Below are positions 21,551 through 33,029 of a stretch of DNA of 64,000 nucleotides, piece after piece. This DNA is from Rana temporaria (taxonomy: Eukaryota; Chordata; Amphibia; Anura; Ranidae): positions 155,254,469 through 155,318,468 of the forward strand of contig NC_053490.1 of NCBI RefSeq assembly GCF_905171775.1. Reading direction: 5' to 3'. Position 1 is the first letter of the stretch. Every line of letters starts with the position of its first letter. The translations under genes were made by a program, and so were the position numbers. The notes beneath the pieces were generated by a model that worked only from the letters and a program-made list of their open reading frames with translations, did no database searches and was not told the origin of the DNA.

Positions 21551-22521
21551 GAGGGCAAATAACTATCAATTTTGAGGATTTACCTTAAAGTTATCAGTAT
21601 GTGTGTACAAGGTTGTTGTTGGTAGTGTGTTAGTATTGGAAATATTGGAAAGGTATGTGGCCTCTGCCTCATCATTTTCTGTGTGTGCAATTTACAGTCA
21701 GAGAACACCAGTGGAAGTTAGTGAAGTGACTTCAGCGATTTCTGAATAAATATATAGGGATATATAATAGTTTCGGCACATTTGCATTGCTTAAATAAAA
21801 TAGAGATAAGCCAAATTAATAGTGTTATACTCGTTAAAGGGGTCTATAGATTGTACTAATTGTATTTGTTAGAAATAAGTAACAAAAAGAATAAATGCAT
21901 GCATATACATATATTTTGTCTGGTATCAGTAGTTACAGTATCTCCACATTTATATTGATAATGTTAGGAGATGATTAAGCCGGAAGCACTTTATATTACA
22001 ATTACAGTCTAATCCTAATAACAGTTGGAAATCTGCTGCAATGCATGAGCAAAACCACTCTCCCTAAATGAAAGAGAACAGCAGACAAGCAGGATTAACT
22101 AGCTCTCCACAGGCTAATTAGAGTTTAGTTAAAGGTGTACCCATGTGAGATGAAGAGAAACAGTTTATCTGAAATCAATTCATGAAATAAGTGCACAATT
22201 ATTTTTATATTTATATTGTTATTTACTTTTCAATTTCTCATGTCTTAAAGTATGCTTAACATTAATCTTCAAAGCTCAGAATTCAGTAAGGCAGTGTTAG
22301 GTATCATACTTTCTTAATTATAACATATCTTATAAGGGATAGCTTTTTTCACTCTCTTTCAGTGAGTGGATTTTCATTCATGGAAGCCCACACTGAGAAT
22401 TTCATTTTTTTTTTACTTCAGCACATGGAATATATGCTACTATTTTTAATCATGAAAAATTCAAATGTCTACTTATTACATTATATAGACAAAGGTTTAT
22501 GTGACGCCTGAGCAATACACC
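21551..22521. other. No gene recognised
   Basis: This is AT-rich sequence with no open frame of note and no terminal repeats that I can see. It may be old unique DNA. Confidence 0.4.
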
Positions 22522-22525
22522 TTAA

Positions 22526-23363
22526 CCGCTTTAGCCATGAAAGGTTTTACCCCCTTCTGACCAGAGCACTTTTTACAATTTGGCACTGCGTCACTTTAAC
22601 TGACAATTTAAAGAAAAAAATAGGGACAATTTTGAAAAAAAAAAAAAATTACTTTTTGCTATAATAAATATCCCCAAAAATGTTTTTTAAATTAAACATT
22701 CTTCATAAGTTTAGGCCAATATATATTTTTCTACATATTGTTGGTAAACAAAAAATCACAATAAGTGTATATTGATTGGTCTGCTTAAAAGTTATAGCAT
22801 CTAGAGTATAAACTATGGGAAACATTTATGTATTTTTATGGCATTTTTATATATATTTTTTTACTAGTAATGGTGGTGATCTGCGATTTTTAGCAGCACA
22901 GTGACATTGCAGCGGACAGATCCGACACTGTTGACACATTTTTGGGACCATTGACATATATACAGCGATCAGTGCTATAAAAATGCACTGATTACTGTCT
23001 ACATGTCACTGGTAGGGAAGGGGTTAACACTGGAGGATGATCAAGGGGTTAACTGTGTTCCCTAGTTAGTGTTTCTAACAGGGATGACTGGGGGAGACAT
23101 ATCGCTGTTCCTACTTAGTCTCCCCTGACAGAACAGGAATTTGTGGGTTTACATCCACAAATCCCTGTGCTGGCTCTCGTGCCCAGGATCGCCGATAGCC
23201 AGCTACGATAGCACCCACCGGCCATGCACTTTGGGTCCCTTGCCATGAAGAAGTGAGCATGCGCCCTCTGGTAGCTCTTAAAGGGGACAGCGTACCCATA
23301 CAGGGTTTTGCCAAGCAGAGCCATTCTGAAGACTTATATCGGCGTGAGCCAGTCAGCAAGTGG
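22526..23363. repeat. TTAA-bounded abundant frog repeat (copy 2)
   Basis: It is flanked by TTAA at 22522-22525 and 23364-23367, with CCGCTTTAGCC at the left and GCAAGTGG at the right. It carries the family landmarks TTTGGCACTGCGTC, TTTTTGCTATAATAAATATCCC, ATATTGATTGGTCTGC and GACACATTTTTGGGACCATT. It is non-coding. Confidence 0.8.
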
Positions 23364-23708
23364 TTAATTATCTTCTTGTTGAGTTGTTTCACTCCTTTTG
23401 TGTTTTTCACAGCCTTCACTTGACACAAGATTCTGAAGGGTGCATGTGGGTATTTTTGAGGTCAGTTACTAATGTTTGATTACAATATCTGGCTTGCAAT
23501 ATACATTCTAATTTTTTCTTCACTCCAAAGTCATCAAAATGTGTATTTCTGAACTGACTTTTCCTGATGCACAGTCATACTGATAAAGAAATACATCCTC
23601 CCCAAACTGTGGCCACAACAATTGACCAAAATGTCTTTATATGCGTTAGCATATAAATATCGGGGTTGATTTATTAAAGACAAATAGACTGTTTACCTTT
23701 GAAACTCC

Positions 23709-24485
23709 ATAATAGACATGTGCAGTTAGTTTTGTTCCAAAATATCCAAATTACAATAGTACCGAATTTAAACTAATCTGAAATAACGAAACATTTTAAT
23801 AGTTTTCAACTTTGAATAGTTTTTAAATTTCCAAAGAGAATAATAAACGATAAAGGAATAGAATAGAAAAAAACAATAGAATAAAAAATAGTATAACAGA
23901 AAATAAAAGAATAGAATAGACTAGAATATAAAAAATAGAATAACCTAAAAAGAATATAAGCATCTTTGAATTAAAAAAAGAATACATTTGAATACATAAG
24001 AAAGAACTAGAGTAGAATAGAATAGACTATAATATAATATAAAATAAAATAAAAACAATACAATACAATAGAAAGAATAGAATAATTTCCCAAAACTCAA
24101 ATTAAATCAATTTAAATATAAATAGAGTATAAAATAATATATTTGAAAAGAATGGAAAAAACAGAATAGTATAGAAACAACAACAGAATAGACTAGAATA
24201 GAAAGAATATTGCCATCTTCCAAAATTCGAATATAATATATATAAATAGGAAAGAGTAGACTAGAATGGAATAGAAAATCAAATAATAAAATATAAAGGA
24301 ATAGAATAAACAAATAGAAAAATAATACAATTAAAAAACAATAGAATAGCAAAGAATTGAATATAACCATTTCCCAAAATTCTAAAATAACCAATTCAAA
24401 TTTGAATAGAATAGAAAATAAAAAAATAGAATAGAATAGAAAATAACAGAATAGTATAGAAAATAAAACAACAGAATAGAATAAA
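23709..24485. repeat. AATAG-rich foldback repeat, left part
   Basis: It starts with TAGACATGTGCA, like the termini of the 35525-36643 foldback. It then runs as degenerate GAATAGAATAGAAAA-type sequence with interspersed CCAAAATTC blocks. The complementary orientation appears at 28985-29260, on the far side of the inserted LINE. It is non-coding, and open frames here are low-complexity artefacts. Confidence 0.65.
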
Positions 24486-25512
24486 ATATTCTTCAACCTC
24501 TCCCTCTCCTCTGGCACCTTTCCTTCCCCACTCAAACATGCACTGGTTACCCCCATATTTAAAAAAAACCCTCACTAGACCCTACCTGTTTGAATAACTT
24601 AAGACCCATCTCCCTGTTCCCATTTTCTTCCAAGCTCATCGAACCCCTTGTCCATGACCAAATGAGTCGCTACCTCACGAACAGCAACCTTCATGACCCC
24701 CTACAGTCCGGCTTCCGCACACAACATTCTACTGAAACTGCCCTACTAAAACTCACAAAAGACCTACTAACTACTAAAACCAATGGCCATTGACCTCTCT
24801 GCTGCCTTCGACACAGTTTACCACCTGCTCCTCCTCAGCAAACTACACTCCCTTGGCCTCCGTGATTCTGCTTTATCCTGGTTCTCCTCCTACCTATTTA
24901 AGCGCACTTTCACTTTTCAACTCCATCTCCTCCGCTCCTCTTCCTCATTCTGTTGGGGTACCCCAAGGATCCATCCTCGGGCCCCTCCTGTTCTCATTCT
25001 ATACCTCTTCCCTGGGACAGTTAATAACCTCCCATGGCTTCCAATACCTTCTCTATCTCAGCAACACCCAGATCTATCTCTCCACTCCTCAACTCACCCC
25101 CTCGATCTCCTCATGGATCTCAAACTTACTGATTGACATATCGGTATGGATGTCACACCACTTCCTCAAACTCAGTCTTTCTAAAACTGAGCATGTTATA
25201 TTTCCTCCTTCTGGTCCCTCCCCATGACTTTACCATTAAGATCAACAACACAACCATTGGTCCCTCCACACATGCCAGGGTGCTGGGTGTAATCCTTGAC
25301 TCTGACCTCTCCTTCAGCCCCCACATCCAATCACTGGCTAAATCCTGCCATCTTAACCTCCTAAACATCTTCAGAATTTGACCCTTCCTGACTAATGACA
25401 ACATAAAGCAACTTATTATTCCCGCCTTGACTACTGCAACTCTCTCCTTAATGGCCTACCCTTACGCAAGCTATCCCCCTTTAGTCTATTATGAATTCTG
25501 CTGCTAGACTAA

Positions 25513-25925
25513 GGCCTCGTACACACAATAGGTTAAACAGAGAACAACGTTCTGATGGACCATCGGTCAAAACCGATCGTGTGTGGGCCCCATAGGTTAT
25601 TTAACCATCGGTTAAAAAAAAGCCAACTTGCTTTAAATTTAACCAGTGAATTCCTAACCGATAGGACAAAACCGATCGTTAGTAGGCACGACCATCGGTT
25701 AAAAATCCACTCATGCTCAGAATCAAGTCGACGCATGCTTGGAAGCATTGAAGATCGTTTTTTTCAGCACGTTGTTGTGTTTTACGTCACCGCGTTCTGA
25801 CACGATCATTTTTTTAACCGATGGTGTGTAGGCGCAACGGACCATCAGTCAGCTTCATCGGTTAACCGATGAAAACAGTCCATCGGTCTGTTCTCATCGG
25901 ATGGACCGATCGCGTGTACGTGGCA
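25513..25925. mobile_element. Harbinger MITE in the L2 LINE, 413 bp, TSD TAA
   Basis: TAA lies at 25510-25512 and 25926-25928. The termini GGCCTCGTACACACAAT and (reverse complement) TGCCACGTACACGCGAT are inverted. The body is full of ACCGATCG and CATCGGTT inverted motifs. Removing it restores the continuous L2 reading frame (AARLIHLTN). No coding capacity. Confidence 0.85.
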
Positions 25926-26219
25926 TAATACACCTCACTAACAGATCCGTGACTGCTGCTCCTCTCTGCCAATCCCTTCACTGGCTTCCCCTACCCCACC
26001 ATATAAAATTCAAAATGCTAACCACAACATACAAGGCACTTCACAACATCACCCCATCTACATCACCAACCTCATCTGCAGATATCGCCCAAATTGTCCC
26101 CTCCCAGGACCTTCTGCTCTCTTGTTACCTCCTCCCATGCTCGCCTTCAGGACTTCTCCAGAGCCTTTCCCATCTTCTGGAACTCTCTGCTGATCAGCCC
26201 CTAACCTTTCCACCTTTAG

Positions 26220-26770
26220 TCTGGATATATATGCAGTGTAGCCTATGTACACCTTCACCTATGTCCCATAGATACATTCTGACAGTGTCCCGTTTAGTGG
26301 ACAACAGCAAAATATACAACTATTTTGAATATTTGCTGGTATCTTGTGCGGTTAATCGCAAAGTGAAAATCGGTGGGTGTATGGATTGGCTATATTACTG
26401 ACCCAATGTGGAAAATGCATAGACCAGTTAGGGTTTAAATTATCTATGCGGTTATCCATGCGATTGGATATGTATACTTCAATCAAACTTAAATATTGTG
26501 TCAAGCTTTATATACATTGTACATACAGTCTGGATCCATATGCAATGTAGCCTATGCACACCTTCGCCTATGTCTCGTAGATACATTCTGACAGTGTCCT
26601 GTTCAGTGGACAACAGCAATATATACAACTATTTTGAATACTTGCTGGTATCTTGTGCTTTGGAGTTAATCGCAGAGTGAAAATTGGAAGGTGTATGGAG
26701 TGGCTATATTGCTGATCCAATGTGGAAAATGCATAGACCAATTAGGGTTTTAAAATTGCGTTACCCTCTG
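26220..26770 (+). repeat. Direct tandem duplication, offset 309 bp
   Basis: TCTGGAT(A/C)...CAGTGTAGCCTATG, ACATTCTGACAGTGTCC and GTGGAAAATGCATAGACCA occur in the same order in both copies. The copies differ by scattered substitutions and small indels. Partial tandem duplication of the terminal repeat is common in Penelope-like elements. Confidence 0.75.
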
Positions 26771-27039
26771 ATATGTTTAAGATCTGTGTCATAAGGGTGT
26801 ATGAATGCATGATGTGAATGTACTCCATTAGGAAGAAGTTTTTTTATGTTTTGTGTAGGGCAGTACATGGGAACACTGTCTTTGTTTTTAAATGGAAGTT
26901 CTAAATAATAAAAATTCTGAGCACCAGGTAATTCACAGGAAATGGTTAACAGGAAAATAGGTCGGCAACACCTGAGTGTTATCCAGGTTGATTATAGGTA
27001 GCTCTAGCTCCCCTTTTTAAGGAGTGCAGGTCAATAGCT

Positions 27040-27095
27040 CCCCAGTTCTGATGAAGTTCCGAGAGTAGCGGAACGAAACATGTAAACTCGTGGGG
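27040..27095 (+). ncRNA. Hammerhead ribozyme, type I, minimal stem III
   Basis: CTGATGA at 27048-27054 matches the CUGANGA box. Helix II is GTTCCG (27056-27061) with CGGAAC (27069-27074) and a 7-nt loop. GAAA follows at 27075-27078. Helix III is only A-U and C-G (27078/27083, 27079/27082) around a 2-nt loop. It ends in the cleavage triplet GTA (27082-27084). Helix I pairs AGTT with AACT (27044-27047/27085-27088) and, past a 3-nt bulge, CCCC with GGGG (27040-27043/27092-27095). All core bases are present. Very short helix III is known for hammerheads of Penelope-like elements, where dimers are thought to be active. Confidence 0.8.
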
Positions 27096-28799
27096 TACAG
27101 GGACCCCCCTATACATGTCTTAGCCTTGCTACCTTTCCCTTTGTTAGCTCGGTGACATTTGCACCTTGAGCTTTGATGCAGCCATTTGAAGGATATCCTA
27201 TGGAGACATAAACAATACATAGTGACTACAACTGCCATGCTCTGCATTGAGCTACTTTTTGAACTGGAAACTGAAGATGTATTATCCTATTCTGGATATT
27301 GGCACTACCAACTATCACAAGAGACACTAGACATCTATCATTGTCCTTCACTGGATATAAGATCCTACTATCACCTCACCGGACAAGCACTTTTATAATA
27401 AGCAGCGCGTCAGGTACTATGGAGATATACAGATGGATAGTTTGGCTGCAGACTCCTTGAGCAAACGTGTGATTATAGACTGGATGGAATAGTTACGATC
27501 TTGAGCTATCATTTGACAGCAAACAGTGAGTAAATCTTGTGTTACACTGTTGTGAAACATTGCTGCTAATACTGTCACTTACAACCATCATACCATTTGT
27601 CTAATCACTAATTGCCTATCCAAACCTGTAAGCTGCAAAAGCAACACAAGGAAACACCTCAAGGACATGCTTGCCTAAGCAACCCAATGGACTACATCCA
27701 CACTTTATGGGAATCAGTTCAGATATCTATCAGTGGTAACATTGTTGCATTCTCATTAAGTGCATTTCAGGTGAAATTGACTGTGTAGAAAAACTATAAC
27801 TACAGTGCCTCTGCCATCTCTTCAATGTCTCTCTAATAACTTTCAATTAATGAAACCAGATTCACATGGAAGCTCCATCTGTTTCTCAATGAGAGACTTT
27901 CTCAGCTATTTCAGTCTCACGGTCCCTCTGGTTTTGTTAGGATTGATTACTTTGTCGGCCACTAGTCCTAGTGGAGGGGTATATTACCACTACCATTAAA
28001 CAGGATAATTTTTCATGTCCTTCCTTTGGTTTTCCTCTTTGCTGTGTTCCCTCACATAGATAGTGGTAACTTTTACCTGTCATTTCAGGAAACCACTGTC
28101 ATGTGTGGGAACTATTAGGGATATATTGTATTAGCAATTGGTCTTTTTTATGTAGGGGGGGGTATCTGTGTATTGTGTGAAGGGTGGGTGCGCTATTTAT
28201 TTACTCTGACCCTTCTTCGGGAGGATCGAGTATTCCCTCATTCTAGTTACCAGTATATGCCGGTCTGTGGGGGGGGGGGGGGGTTGTCCATTAGGGAATT
28301 ATCTGGGTAGGTCCACCTATTTTTAGGGGACACATTTTTTATGCCTGATACATGTGTGTTCTTTTTGATATATTTTTTTAATAAACTTGTAGTTAACTCT
28401 TTAGGGTGTGCAGCAGTCTGTCTCTTTTTTATTTTTGTTATATTGTATTTTTTGATTGCACCCCCCCCCGATAATATCGGTGAGTACTGCACTATTCTTT
28501 ATTAGGTGGGATTCCCATATTCTCCCCTTTTTTCCTTTAGGAGATCCCTGAAAACTCATTTATTCAGGGAAGCCTATCCCACACCCACCTAACAACTGTC
28601 CCTGAGCCACCCCCAACAAATCAATCTCCGCAGCTATTACCTTTTGTACCACCACCCCCTTTCTTTATAATGTAATCTCTATGAGCAGGGCCCTCCTGTA
28701 GCTTCTGTATTGAACTGTACTGTAATTGTGCTGTCCCCCTTCTACATTGTAAAGCGCTGTGTAAACTGTTGGTGCTATATAAATCGTGTATAATAATAA

Positions 28800-29985
28800 T
28801 AATATAACCATCCTCCAAAATTTGAATAGAATTAATTTGAATAGAAAAGATAAGAATAAATTAAAACAAAAATGATTAGAATCAAATGCATTTCCAAATT
28901 TCCCAACATTTTTAATAGAATCAATTCAAATTTGAATAGAATAGAAAATAATAGATTAGAATAGGAAGATGGATATATTCATTTTATTCTGATGTTTTTT
29001 TCTATACTATTTTGTTATTTTCAATTCTATTCTGCTCTTTTTTTTTCTTTTCTATTCAAATTGATTATATTTAAATTTTGGAAAATGGTTATATTATCTC
29101 TATTAATGCTATTCTATTCTTTTCTATTCAAATTTCAGAAGATGGTTATAATCTTTCTATTTTTTTTATTCTATTATATTCCCTTCTATTCTGTTCTTTT
29201 ATTTTCTATCCTATTTTGTTCTGTTTAACTGTTATATTATTTTCTAGTCAATTATATTCTTGTTGGATATGGGAAAACTTTTCTAATTCGAAAACGATTC
29301 AAATTCAAAAAATTATTCTAATTTGAAAATGATTTGAATACTATTCAAAAACTTTTCAAATTTGAATAGTTTTCTAATTCAAATCATTTTCAAACTTCCA
29401 AAGATAATAAATAAAAACAGGGAATAGAAAAAAATATAGAACATAAAAGAATATAACAGAAAATAAAAGAATATAATATAATTGAGTAAAACAGAAAAAA
29501 TAGAATAGAAAACAAAAGAACAGAATAGACTATATTATACTTGAAGCAAACAGAATAGAATAACAGAATAAAACAATCTTCTGAAATTAAAATTTCAAAT
29601 ACAATACATTTGAATTTGAATACATAAGAAAAGAAGAGAGTAGAAATAATATAATATAATAAACTATAATAGAATAGAAAAGAAAAGAATGAAAACAAAT
29701 ATAATAAAATATAAAGAATAGAACCATTTCCCAAAATTCAAATAGAATGAATTTTAATTTGAATAGAAAAGAAAAAAATAGTATAGAAAAAAAAGAATAG
29801 AATAAAAATAATATAACTATCTTCCAAAATTCTAATTTTGAAATTAATTAATTTGAATAGATAAGATAAGAATAGAATATAAAATAAGATAACATAAAAA
29901 AATAGAATAGAATAGAACTAACAAAAAATAATACAATAAAAAAAACAATAGAAAAAAATTGAATAGAATTGAAATAATGTGAAAA
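28800..29985. repeat. AATAG-rich foldback repeats, right part
   Basis: Three blocks alternate in polarity: AATAG-type (28800-28960), the complement TCTATT-type (28985-29260), and AATAG-type again (29400-29960). CAAATTTGAATAG arms mark the turning points near 29340-29390. This fits several overlapping foldback elements of the same family as 35525-36643. No coding. Confidence 0.6.
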
Positions 29986-30605
29986 GAGTGGTACTACTGC
30001 GCTACCAAATAAACTAATATAAAGGAAAAATAATCAACAGAAATAATTAAATGATAAAAGCTGCGTATCAAAAAGGTGAACAAAACCAATTAATGAATAT
30101 GTAAAAAGTGAAGATAGCGCTAATATCAACTAGTGCTGATTTAGTACAATATAGTGAGTGATAATCATATTCAATTCAGTGAATAGTGTAAACATAAATT
30201 AGAAAACAACAACACTTATGAATGAATAATGATGAAAAAGCAGTGAGTTCATAATGGGTTAACCGACTAATCCCATATGCAGCACTCAGGCCACTCAGCT
30301 GATGTCTCCTTCAGACTGCTTTTCATTAGACAAACGACCCTATGCAGCAATTCAGTCAGAAACACTCCGATCGGAATATGAAAAAGAAAAAAGAGAGAGG
30401 ACAAGCCTCATAGCACAATACTGTGATGACTAGAGGGATGTACAAGATAATACATCGACGGTGTACCAACTCACACATCCGCCGATACACACAGGCTCAG
30501 AGTTAGGAAAAAAGCTGCCGCTCAGTGCGATGGTCTCCTCACAAGGATGTATTCCCGTCACATAGGCTCCTCCCCCACGCGTTACGCCACTCGTCACGTG
30601 GCTTA
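29985..30605 (-). repeat. Penelope-like terminal repeat fragment with half hammerhead, minus strand
   Basis: Read on the minus strand, the segment starts at a truncated hammerhead. Helix II is GCCAC/GTGGC around GTGACGA, followed by GTAACGCGT at 30578-30586 where GAAAC-N-CGT is expected. It runs on for about 570 bp of non-coding sequence and ends GTAGCGCAGTAGTACCACTC. AATAG-type repeat DNA lies on both sides, so this is an insertion. The 5' strand of the catalytic core (CUGANGA) is missing. Confidence 0.5.
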
Positions 30606-30951
30606 ACCATTTCCCAAAATTCAAATAGAATCAGTTCAAATTTGAATAGAAACGAAATTAATAGATTAGAATATGACCAGAAAATCTGTGACTTTTAGCT
30701 GCCACTGCAGCTTGCACGGGTCCACAAAACATTCATTAAAAAATGCTTAAGATGAGACTGATGCCCACAAATAAAAGAATATTGGGAGAAAGTTTTAGAT
30801 TATATTGAAGAAATAACGGGTGAAAAGATCCCACAAAACCCCTGGAAATGCCTGTTTCATTTAACAAACAAAACAAAAAACGCAGCAAAGGCACTAATAC
30901 CGAAAAAATGGTTACATACTACAAAACTGACAATAAAAGAGTGGATACAGA

Positions 30952-31612
30952 GGGCCAGATTCACAGAAGAGATACGACAGCTTATCTCTTGATACACCGT
31001 CGTATCTTTGAGTGTATCTATGCGACTGATTCATAGAATCAGTTACGCATAGATAGCCCTAAGATCCGACAGGTGTAATTGACTTACACCGTCGGATCTT
31101 AGGATGCAATACTTCGGCCGCCGCTGGGTGGAGTTTGCGTCGTTTTCCAGCGTCAGGTATGCAAATGAGGTTTTACGGCGATCCACGAAGGTTTTCGCAT
31201 TCGTTACGTCGTTGCTAGTAATTTTTTCCCGTCGCAAAGTTACGGCTGCTTTAACATGGCTTAACTTTAGATGAGCCATGTTCAAGTATGGCCGTTGTTC
31301 CCGGTAAGACGTTCGGGAATACGGAAGTACGTTACGCAGGGCGCTGTTCAAAAAAATGACGTCACTTCAAGCAAAGCACGGCGGGAATTTCAAAACGGAG
31401 CATGCGCAGTACGTCCGGCGCGGGAGCGCGCCTAGTTTAAATGGTACACGCCCCATTTGAATTGGGCGGACTTGCGCCGGACGTCTTTACGATACACCGC
31501 CGTAAGTTTACACGCAAGTGCTTGGTGAATCAGGCACTTGCGCTGAAAACTTGCGGCGGTGTAACGTAAACACGATACGTTATGCCGCCGGAGTTTTCTG
31601 TGAATCTGGCCC
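30952..31612. mobile_element. GGGCCAGATTCACA-type MITE nested in L1
   Basis: The termini GGGCCAGATTCACAGAA (left) and its complement at the right are nearly perfect inverted repeats. Removing the insert restores the L1 ORF2 frame without loss or gain. The duplicated target is AGA (or CAGAG if the terminal G is excluded). It is CpG-rich, with many ACGTC/TACG inverted motifs and no ORF of note. It belongs to the same family as 10405-11102; 61695-62110 is a partial relative. Confidence 0.8.
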
Positions 31613-31722
31613 AGAGAGTAGACTATATAGCAGAAATGGAGTATCTCAGTTGTTGAGAGAAAGGAAGGGATGAAAGATATAGAAAGATATAGAACAACAT
31701 GGGAGAAATGGAGAGCCTTTAA

Positions 31723-32585
31723 CCTCCCTGGCGGTATGATTCTTTCAGAAAAAAAGTGCTGAAAGCGGTACCATTATTTGCAGGGAAATTTGGCGTTTTA
31801 TACTCTAGGCCTGTAATTTTTAGGAATAACTTAAATCTGACCAAACAAGAGTATTGTAGGGATCCCGGGTATGACATTTTTTTAAAAACAAAATTATAAA
31901 TTATAATATAATAAATAATTATAAATAATTATAACAAATAATAATATAATTATAATAAAAATTATTCAATAATGTAATCAACTCAAAATCACTGAAATTT
32001 GCTCAGTTGCAGAATTGTCGCTGTCATTACTTTTATTTTTTTATGACGAATTTCCCCATAAATCGCTATCACACAATTCTGCAAGTGATTATAATTTATT
32101 ATCGCTGTTTTCTAGCTGCTCTAAACCATTTTTGACATAAAGGGACACTTTTGGTTGCTATGGACAATCTACAGTTTTCAGGCAGAAAGAAAGGTTTTTA
32201 TTATATAAAAGTACATGTAGGACACTGGGCAGACCACTAGGGACAAGGGGGGGGGTGTGTATTTTTTACATACAGTACTGTAATCTATAAGATTACAGTA
32301 TACTGTATGTATTGTGTTTGTTTACGTTTTTGAATTTGGCGCCGTTCTCTGCTCCCGTGCGTCGTAACGTCGCAGGGAACGTAGATCGGTGGCACAGGAG
32401 GACGCTGTGTGAATCGAGCGAGCACCCACTCGCTCACACAGCGTGGTGGCATCGCTGGATCCAGGGACAAGGTAAGTAAACACAGTCTGTGGATCCAGCG
32501 AGGCAAGCACAAGTCTGACTCGGGGTTACCGATCGCAGCACAGAAATCTAACCCCGAGTCAGACTCGGGAATACCGCCAGGAGGG
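31723..32585. mobile_element. TTAA MITE with CCTCCCTGGCGGTAT termini
   Basis: TTAA lies at 31719-31722 and 32586-32589. The termini CCTCCCTGGCGGTAT and (reverse complement) CCCTCCTGGCGGTAT are inverted. An AT-rich ATAAT tract lies near 31895-31975. A palindrome (GACTCGGGGTTA / TAACCCCGAGTC) lies near 32517-32569. A second, partial copy is at 46785-47220. Confidence 0.8.
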
Positions 32586-32847
32586 TTAAATTGTCAGATA
32601 AATATGCACAGGGAATGACTGAAATAGACAAAAAGTAGAGTAGAAAAAGAAGACAGGATGGCAGATCAGGGTAGGGGAAGGGGGGATAGGGTAAGGGGAA
32701 AGGGGGGGACACGGGAATTGGGTAATATAAAAATTGGGAAAGAGGAATGTCTGTAAGTTTTCTGTTTCAAATTATTATACACTAATGTTGGCGGGTTTTG
32801 TACGTGATGAAAATTTCCAATAAAGAATAAATAAAAAAAGATGAGAC

Positions 32848-33029
32848 TGATTTACTAAAGATGTTGAGAATCTTCTTAAAAAAAACATGTGCATATTAAC
32901 TTCATTATTCATTAATGTTGTATAGCACATTTCTGATTACTTGAATGCAAAACCATATGCAGGATTGGACAGTTGAATTGAACATTATTTTTTTTTTCAA
33001 AGAAGATTCTCAACTTCTTTAGTAAATCA
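32848..33029. mobile_element. Short MITE with TGATTTACTAAAG termini
   Basis: The left end TGATTTACTAAAGATGTTGA is mirrored at the right by TCAACTTCTTTAGTAAATCA, with arms about 30 bp long. It is 182 bp and non-coding. The L1 at 30762-32837 inserted at its left edge. The same terminal motif occurs at 54312-54480, 58430-58610 and 63707-63935. Confidence 0.75.

Larger units (their letters stand above)
26220..28533 (+). mobile_element. Hammerhead-bearing element (probable Penelope-like, non-autonomous), TSD CCTTTAG
   Basis: CCTTTAG flanks the 2,314-bp insert at 26213-26219 and 28534-28540. The L2 coding sequence resumes exactly after it, so the boundaries are well supported. The 5' part holds a direct duplication with a 309-bp offset (26220-26465 and 26529-26765). 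A hammerhead ribozyme lies at 27040-27095. The 3' part has an ATTTTTTTAATAAACTTG stretch, then GGGTGTGCAGCAGTCTG. This resembles the tail of the hammerhead repeat at 7531-7700. No reverse transcriptase or GIY-YIG domain is visible. Family assignment rests on the ribozyme type. Confidence 0.65.
24486..28800 (+). mobile_element. L2-clade LINE, 5'-truncated, interrupted twice
   Basis: The reverse transcriptase is readable with frameshifts. LRPISLFPF, DPLQSGFRTQHSTETALL, LSAAFDTV and GVPQGSILGPLLFS are RT motifs; the YADD of motif C is eroded to a LSNT-like stretch. ISVWMSHHFLKLSLSKTEHVIFPP and LGVILDSDLSFSPHI follow. The C-terminal part (AAPLCQSLHWLPL) resumes after a MITE at 25513-25925. The last coding block (RRSLKTHLFREAY-like) and the 3' UTR lie at 28534-28800, after a 2.3-kb insertion. 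The 3' end is an AATAAT repeat. The 3' UTR recurs in reverse at 39205-39400. Confidence 0.8.
30762..32837 (+). mobile_element. L1-clade LINE 3' fragment with two nested MITEs, 13-bp TSD
   Basis: AAGATGAGACTGA flanks the insert at 30749-30761 and 32838-32850, and the 3' end is A-rich (AATAAATAAAAAAAG). The coding part reads AAKALIPKKWLHTTKLTIKEW and RVDYIAEMEYL, the C-terminal end of L1 ORF2. It is broken only by the MITE at 30952-31612 and a later stop. A second MITE lies in the tail at 31723-32585. The length and type of the duplication fit target-primed reverse transcription. Confidence 0.8.

Noticed and set aside
24107..24556. 149-codon minus-strand frame rich in Phe, Tyr, Ile and Leu, suggesting a membrane protein
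   Set aside because: It is AATAG-type low-complexity foldback DNA. The mirrored sequence at 28992-29326 gives the same artefact on the other strand.
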